Origin: Phallusia mammillata
Lineage: Eukaryota; Chordata; Ascidiacea; Phlebobranchia; Ascidiidae
Assembly: GCA_003260075.1 (NCBI GenBank)
Contig: QLIY01000716.1
Span: forward strand, 1 to 64,000
DNA length: 64,000 nt
Reading direction: 5' to 3'
In this document: positions 60,708-64,000 of the stretch, piece after piece
Layout: every line of letters begins with the position of its first letter
Position numbering within the stretch: the stretch's first letter is position 1
Notes under the pieces: generated by a model
What the model saw: only the letters and a program-made list of their open reading frames with translations
What the model was told of the DNA's origin: nothing
The model's database searches: none
Translations under genes and position numbers: made by a program

Positions 60708-61238
60708 CAGGGTGTCAAACCGGAACTGAACCCGAACCCGCGTCCCGCGAACCGGTTTGAGCGGTTAATTTCGTTAAACCCGAACCGAACCCGAACCGCT
60801 AATTACGATTTCCTAAAAACCCGAACCGGAGTTGAACCCCATATTTTGTTTGGTGTTGGACCCGAACCGGAACCGAACCAGTGAAAGATGCAGTCTGTTT
60901 TATATTTTGTGATTTTTCAAAAAACAGCGCACTGAAGAATACGCGAGATAACACTTATAGGGCGTGTCAAAAATTAACATTGCACGATTTCAAAATTCTT
61001 TAGGAGTTTGATAAGGCCAGGTAGATGATGCTTAGAATTAAGTTGAAACGAATGGAAACTTGAACCGGTTTAAAAACCACAAACCGGTTCAGACCAGTTA
61101 TTTTGCCCAAACCGGAACAAAACCCGAACCCGAAAATATCCATTTTTAAAAACCGGAACTGAACCCGAACCCATAAAAACAAAACGAAGCGAACCCGAAC
61201 CGAACCTGAACCCGTATGACAAGCGGTTCGACTCCCTG
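60708..61238. mobile_element. Intact hAT-like non-autonomous element with 8-bp target duplication
   Basis: A 531-bp element begins CAGGGTGTCAAACC and ends GGTTCGACTCCCTG, flanked by the perfect 8-bp repeat GTTATCTT (60700-60707 and 61239-61246). The interior is built from many GAACCGG/GAACCCGAACC words and their complements. There is no transposase frame. The 8-bp duplication and CAG ends point to hAT. Partial family members are at 38597-38732 and 50855-51206. Confidence 0.9.
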
Positions 61239-61246
61239 GTTATCTT

Positions 61247-62708
61247 CCATCATGAGACCGCGAGTTGGAATAAACGATTATAAAGACAAACTTGCCAAAT
61301 GTTTTGACCGAACAGGCCTCATTTGTACAGTTGTTGACAAGACAGTGGCAGTACGGAACAAATGTGACATAATTAAGGAAGCGAGTTGCGCTTTCTTCAA
61401 TATGTCGATGTGAGTGCGCATGCAGCCTACTTTGTATGTAGATGTGGGTTACATGAAAATCACTTGGCAGATGATCAAATAATTATGCTTTCCAAGACTA
61501 GGTTTTGTTATTAGTAAATTATGTTCCTAAATTTGTTTCAATAATCTTTTAGCTGATATTATCAAAGAAACTTTTACTACTTTTGTAACCCTGCAAAGGT
61601 GTATGTATTATTGATCATTTTGTGTTAGCCTACATGCCAATTGCACTACTCATAATCCAAAAATTTTACCTGTGGGTATACTACTCATGTTTTGGTCTTT
61701 TTTGCAGCTACCACATTTCGAACAAATTACATTACACTCTCAACCAACAATTGACAGATAAGGCCGCGTTGTGTTGACTGTATAGCCTGTGTCGTCTAAA
61801 ACTGCGAGGTTCGCTGACTGCACATGTTTCTTGAAATATCTTTAACTACAAACCGACCTAAACAAGTTTTAGACTTGAGACATAGCGATTTTTCATGCGT
61901 ATTGTTCTTTTTTTAGGAACCATAAAATAAATAGTGTATCAGACTTTGACTCGGAATTTTAATTCCAATATTTTATTAGTTTTATTTAAGGTTTTGTGGC
62001 CTGTGTTAAATATTATGTATTGCGGTACAAAATATAGTGCAAATATCATACGAGTCGTTTATGACGTGTTTGCATAATCGTTTTGTTTCGTCATCGTTAC
62101 AGTATTAATACTCAACCTCATTATAGCCGTTTGTCGCTATTTAGCACATTTTTCCACATTTACGGTTACGTCATCGTAATCATCATCATCTGTTTTGCTA
62201 TATATGTACAGTACCTGGAACACTAAATCCATGACCATCCGTCACCCATATCATCACATGTAGTAAGACATACAGTAGCTGCGTTTCAAAGACTGGAGAG
62301 TTTTAGTAAAGTTTCAGATCAGAAATTAGATCTCTTTATTTAAGGTGTCGGGAAAACGTAGTGTTCATATTTAAACAACGTTAGCGGTCAGTACCATCGA
62401 AACGAAATCTAATCGGGAAAGCCTAAAACTTTATGTCAACAAACACATAAACAAACAATAGCCTATATTTTGTACTATGTTAAATCGTTTATTATACGAT
62501 CAGGATATCAACTTTTATGTTTAAAAACTACTAAAACATTGTATTGCAACTGTATTAAATGAATCAGCGACACAACAAGCCCACAGCTATATACAAGACA
62601 CTTCGAATGACGGTAAAGGTTAAACGCACGCTTTTATATTTGCATGCGGCAAGGTCGTCACAAGGCGGGGCAATATACTTAATGCGTCACAAGGTGGCGC
62701 AATATACA
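61247..62708. other. No gene recognised; 3' of the carboxylesterase
   Basis: AT-rich DNA with short chance frames only. I could not identify a tRNA, conserved RNA or coding exon in it. Confidence 0.5.
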
Positions 62709-64000
62709 TTACAGCAACATTTCGGGCACAGTTTTCGTCCAAAAGTCAACGCGATTTTGCATCATACAACTTTCAGTTGACATCGGATGCTTAAGTGACA
62801 GGTAATGTTGTGATTTCGAATCGAACTTCTTCCAGGTTTCACAATCTGCGGTGTTTGGGTTTCTGTATCAAAATAAATACACATTGTATGTTTTTGGTCA
62901 CACTCCACTAACGTCTAACCGAGAGGTAAAATTAGACGTTTGTTGGTCATTGCACAAGGATGTTTAGTCATTTTTTAACTTATTTTCCCAAAACGTTTCG
63001 TCCCACTAGGCTAGGCCTATATTTCTCTTTAATTGGGTTTCCAAAATTATTTTTTACCCTGTGGCCGCAAAATTACACAACATGGACATCCACTGTTTGC
63101 TGAGTGTCTTCTCTTCATCACTAAATTTCGACTCATTGAAAATTGGGGCGTCGACGAATGCGTTGCCAAATGTGAAGTTAAGATCATCGCTGTGATCTGC
63201 CACACAAAAGTCCGGCCTTTGCTTTACTCCTTTTCCGTACTCCTTGTCGTGATGCATTCGCAATTGTTGTGACATGAGGTAAACATACGTCGCATTACCC
63301 ACATCTGTTATAACAAACAAAAAATCATACAATATTGAATGCAAAGAATGTTATTATTACTATACGACTAAAGACCAAGGAGGTAGCATTTGGACTCTAT
63401 ATTCAAATGATTTTTTCACAGAGCATTTTTACCTAACAAGTCTTAGAGCGTTTATGATTAATTACTATTTTAAGTCCGACATGTGTAACCTGAATGTGCT
63501 TTGGCGGTGTTAAGCGCTGGTACGACAAAGTTGTTGTCGGCCAAGATGTTGGACACCAACTTGCTCCAGAAGTACTTGTCCATTCCATATTCGTTCTTGT
63601 AAACTTCAATCAATGCTTCCAACACCTGGTCGACTTTGTTAGTCTAAAATGTAGTAGATTTGAAAAGCTATGAACTCAAACAACTTCACTACGAATTTAC
63701 ATACAGGGATGCCAGCAACGATCAGTTCCTCTTTTGCCAGGGAGATTCCTCTTTCTCTGGAAAGTCCGTCCGCAAATCCCTCTTCAAAGTCCAATGTTAG
63801 TAGGCTGCCTTCTTCAGTAAAATTCACTCCTGTGATGTAGGGTACGGGCGCAAAACTTTTCTCCTTGAGAAGTTGTGTTGTATGCTTTGGTATAAATTTC
63901 CCATCCACCGTTGGAACAAACAACTGCTTTCCAGGCTGTAAAATGTAAAATTTAGTCAAGTCTTTCGATAGATAATAACTTTTTTAATAATATTTCGTTT
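62709..64000 (-). CDS. Type-B carboxylesterase-family protein, C-terminal half (continues past the window edge)
   Basis: Minus-strand exons 63935-63705, 63643-63490, 63304-63058 and 62862-62709 (stop) are phase-consistent. The segment FVPTVDGKFIP...APVPYITGVNFTEEGSLL contains the acidic member of the catalytic triad in TEEG. ADHSDDLNFTFGNAF carries the catalytic His in the family position (usually GDHGDE), and LSKQWMSMLCNFAATGNPN plus VDFWTKTVPEMLL form the usual end. The nucleophile Ser and the signal peptide would lie beyond position 64000. The family includes carboxylesterases, bile-salt lipase and cholinesterases, usually secreted or ER-resident; the C-terminus here has no HxEL retention signal or obvious anchor, so secretion is possible. 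Which subfamily it belongs to cannot be decided from this half. Confidence 0.88.

Overview
The window looks like nuclear DNA of a compact, AT-rich, intron-bearing animal genome, most likely an ascidian tunicate (inference). The reasons are orthologs of vertebrate-type genes (a chondroitin N-acetylgalactosaminyltransferase, a TGF-beta/BMP type I receptor, nardilysin, a P-glycoprotein-like ABC transporter, UDP-glucose dehydrogenase), many introns of only 50-90 bp, dense small hAT-like and other inverted-repeat elements, and duplicated blocks that differ from each other like two haplotypes. There is nothing bacterial: no operons, Shine-Dalgarno sites, CRISPR array or phage genes. Exon boundaries were worked out by hand from GT/AG (twice GC/AG) sites, reading-frame phase and family similarity.

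Layout. 1-3.9 kb: no gene, one 600-bp duplicated block. 4.1-6.5 kb (+): unrecognised three-exon protein with two membrane helices. 6.8-7.4 kb (-): mitochondrial ribosomal protein uS11m. 7.7-8.7 kb (-): intronless Kv-beta/aldo-keto reductase. 9.0-9.3 kb: inverted-repeat element with 9-bp target duplication. 9.8-16.5 kb (+): CSGALNACT in 12 exons, with about 2 kb of tandem repeats in intron 5. 17.6-19.9 kb (-): BTB zinc-finger protein. 20.7-22.0 kb (-): ZC2HC1. 23,287-24,239: assembly gap. 25.2-33.5 kb (-): BMP-type type I receptor kinase lacking only its first exon. 34-39 kb: repeat-rich, no gene recognised. 39.3-39.8 kb (-): C-terminus of a basic nuclear-type protein. 40.7-44.8 kb (+): nardilysin, scrambled by the assembly. 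45.7-53.4 kb (-): ABCB/P-glycoprotein in about 23 exons. 54.8-58.6 kb (+): UGDH in 11 exons. 59.5-60.2 kb (-): RSL24D1 in 3 exons. 60.7-61.2 kb: intact hAT-like element. 62.7-63.9 kb to the window edge (-): C-terminal half of a type-B carboxylesterase.

Functional links are loose, as expected for animal genes. UGDH makes UDP-glucuronate and CSGALNACT uses sugar nucleotides to start chondroitin sulfate chains, so both belong to glycosaminoglycan synthesis, but 38 kb and six genes separate them. ABCB and UGDH are divergent and share an upstream region of about 1.4 kb; KCNAB and CSGALNACT do the same over about 1.2 kb. UGDH and RSL24D1 converge on a long hairpin.

The most striking pattern is not a gene. 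I count 23 runs of 9-12 G or C, nearly all sitting between two direct copies of local sequence. All 8 before the N gap are G on the + strand and all 15 after it are C. That suggests an assembly or library artefact with fixed polarity, with the contigs on either side of the gap in opposite orientation. Several genes (CSGALNACT, nardilysin, ABCB, the receptor, the 5' end of the first gene) carry false-looking exon duplications because of it. I did not find a convincing new biological system; the receptor with a BMP-type L45 loop and altered kinase motifs, and the ABCB with an altered signature motif, are the best biological leads.
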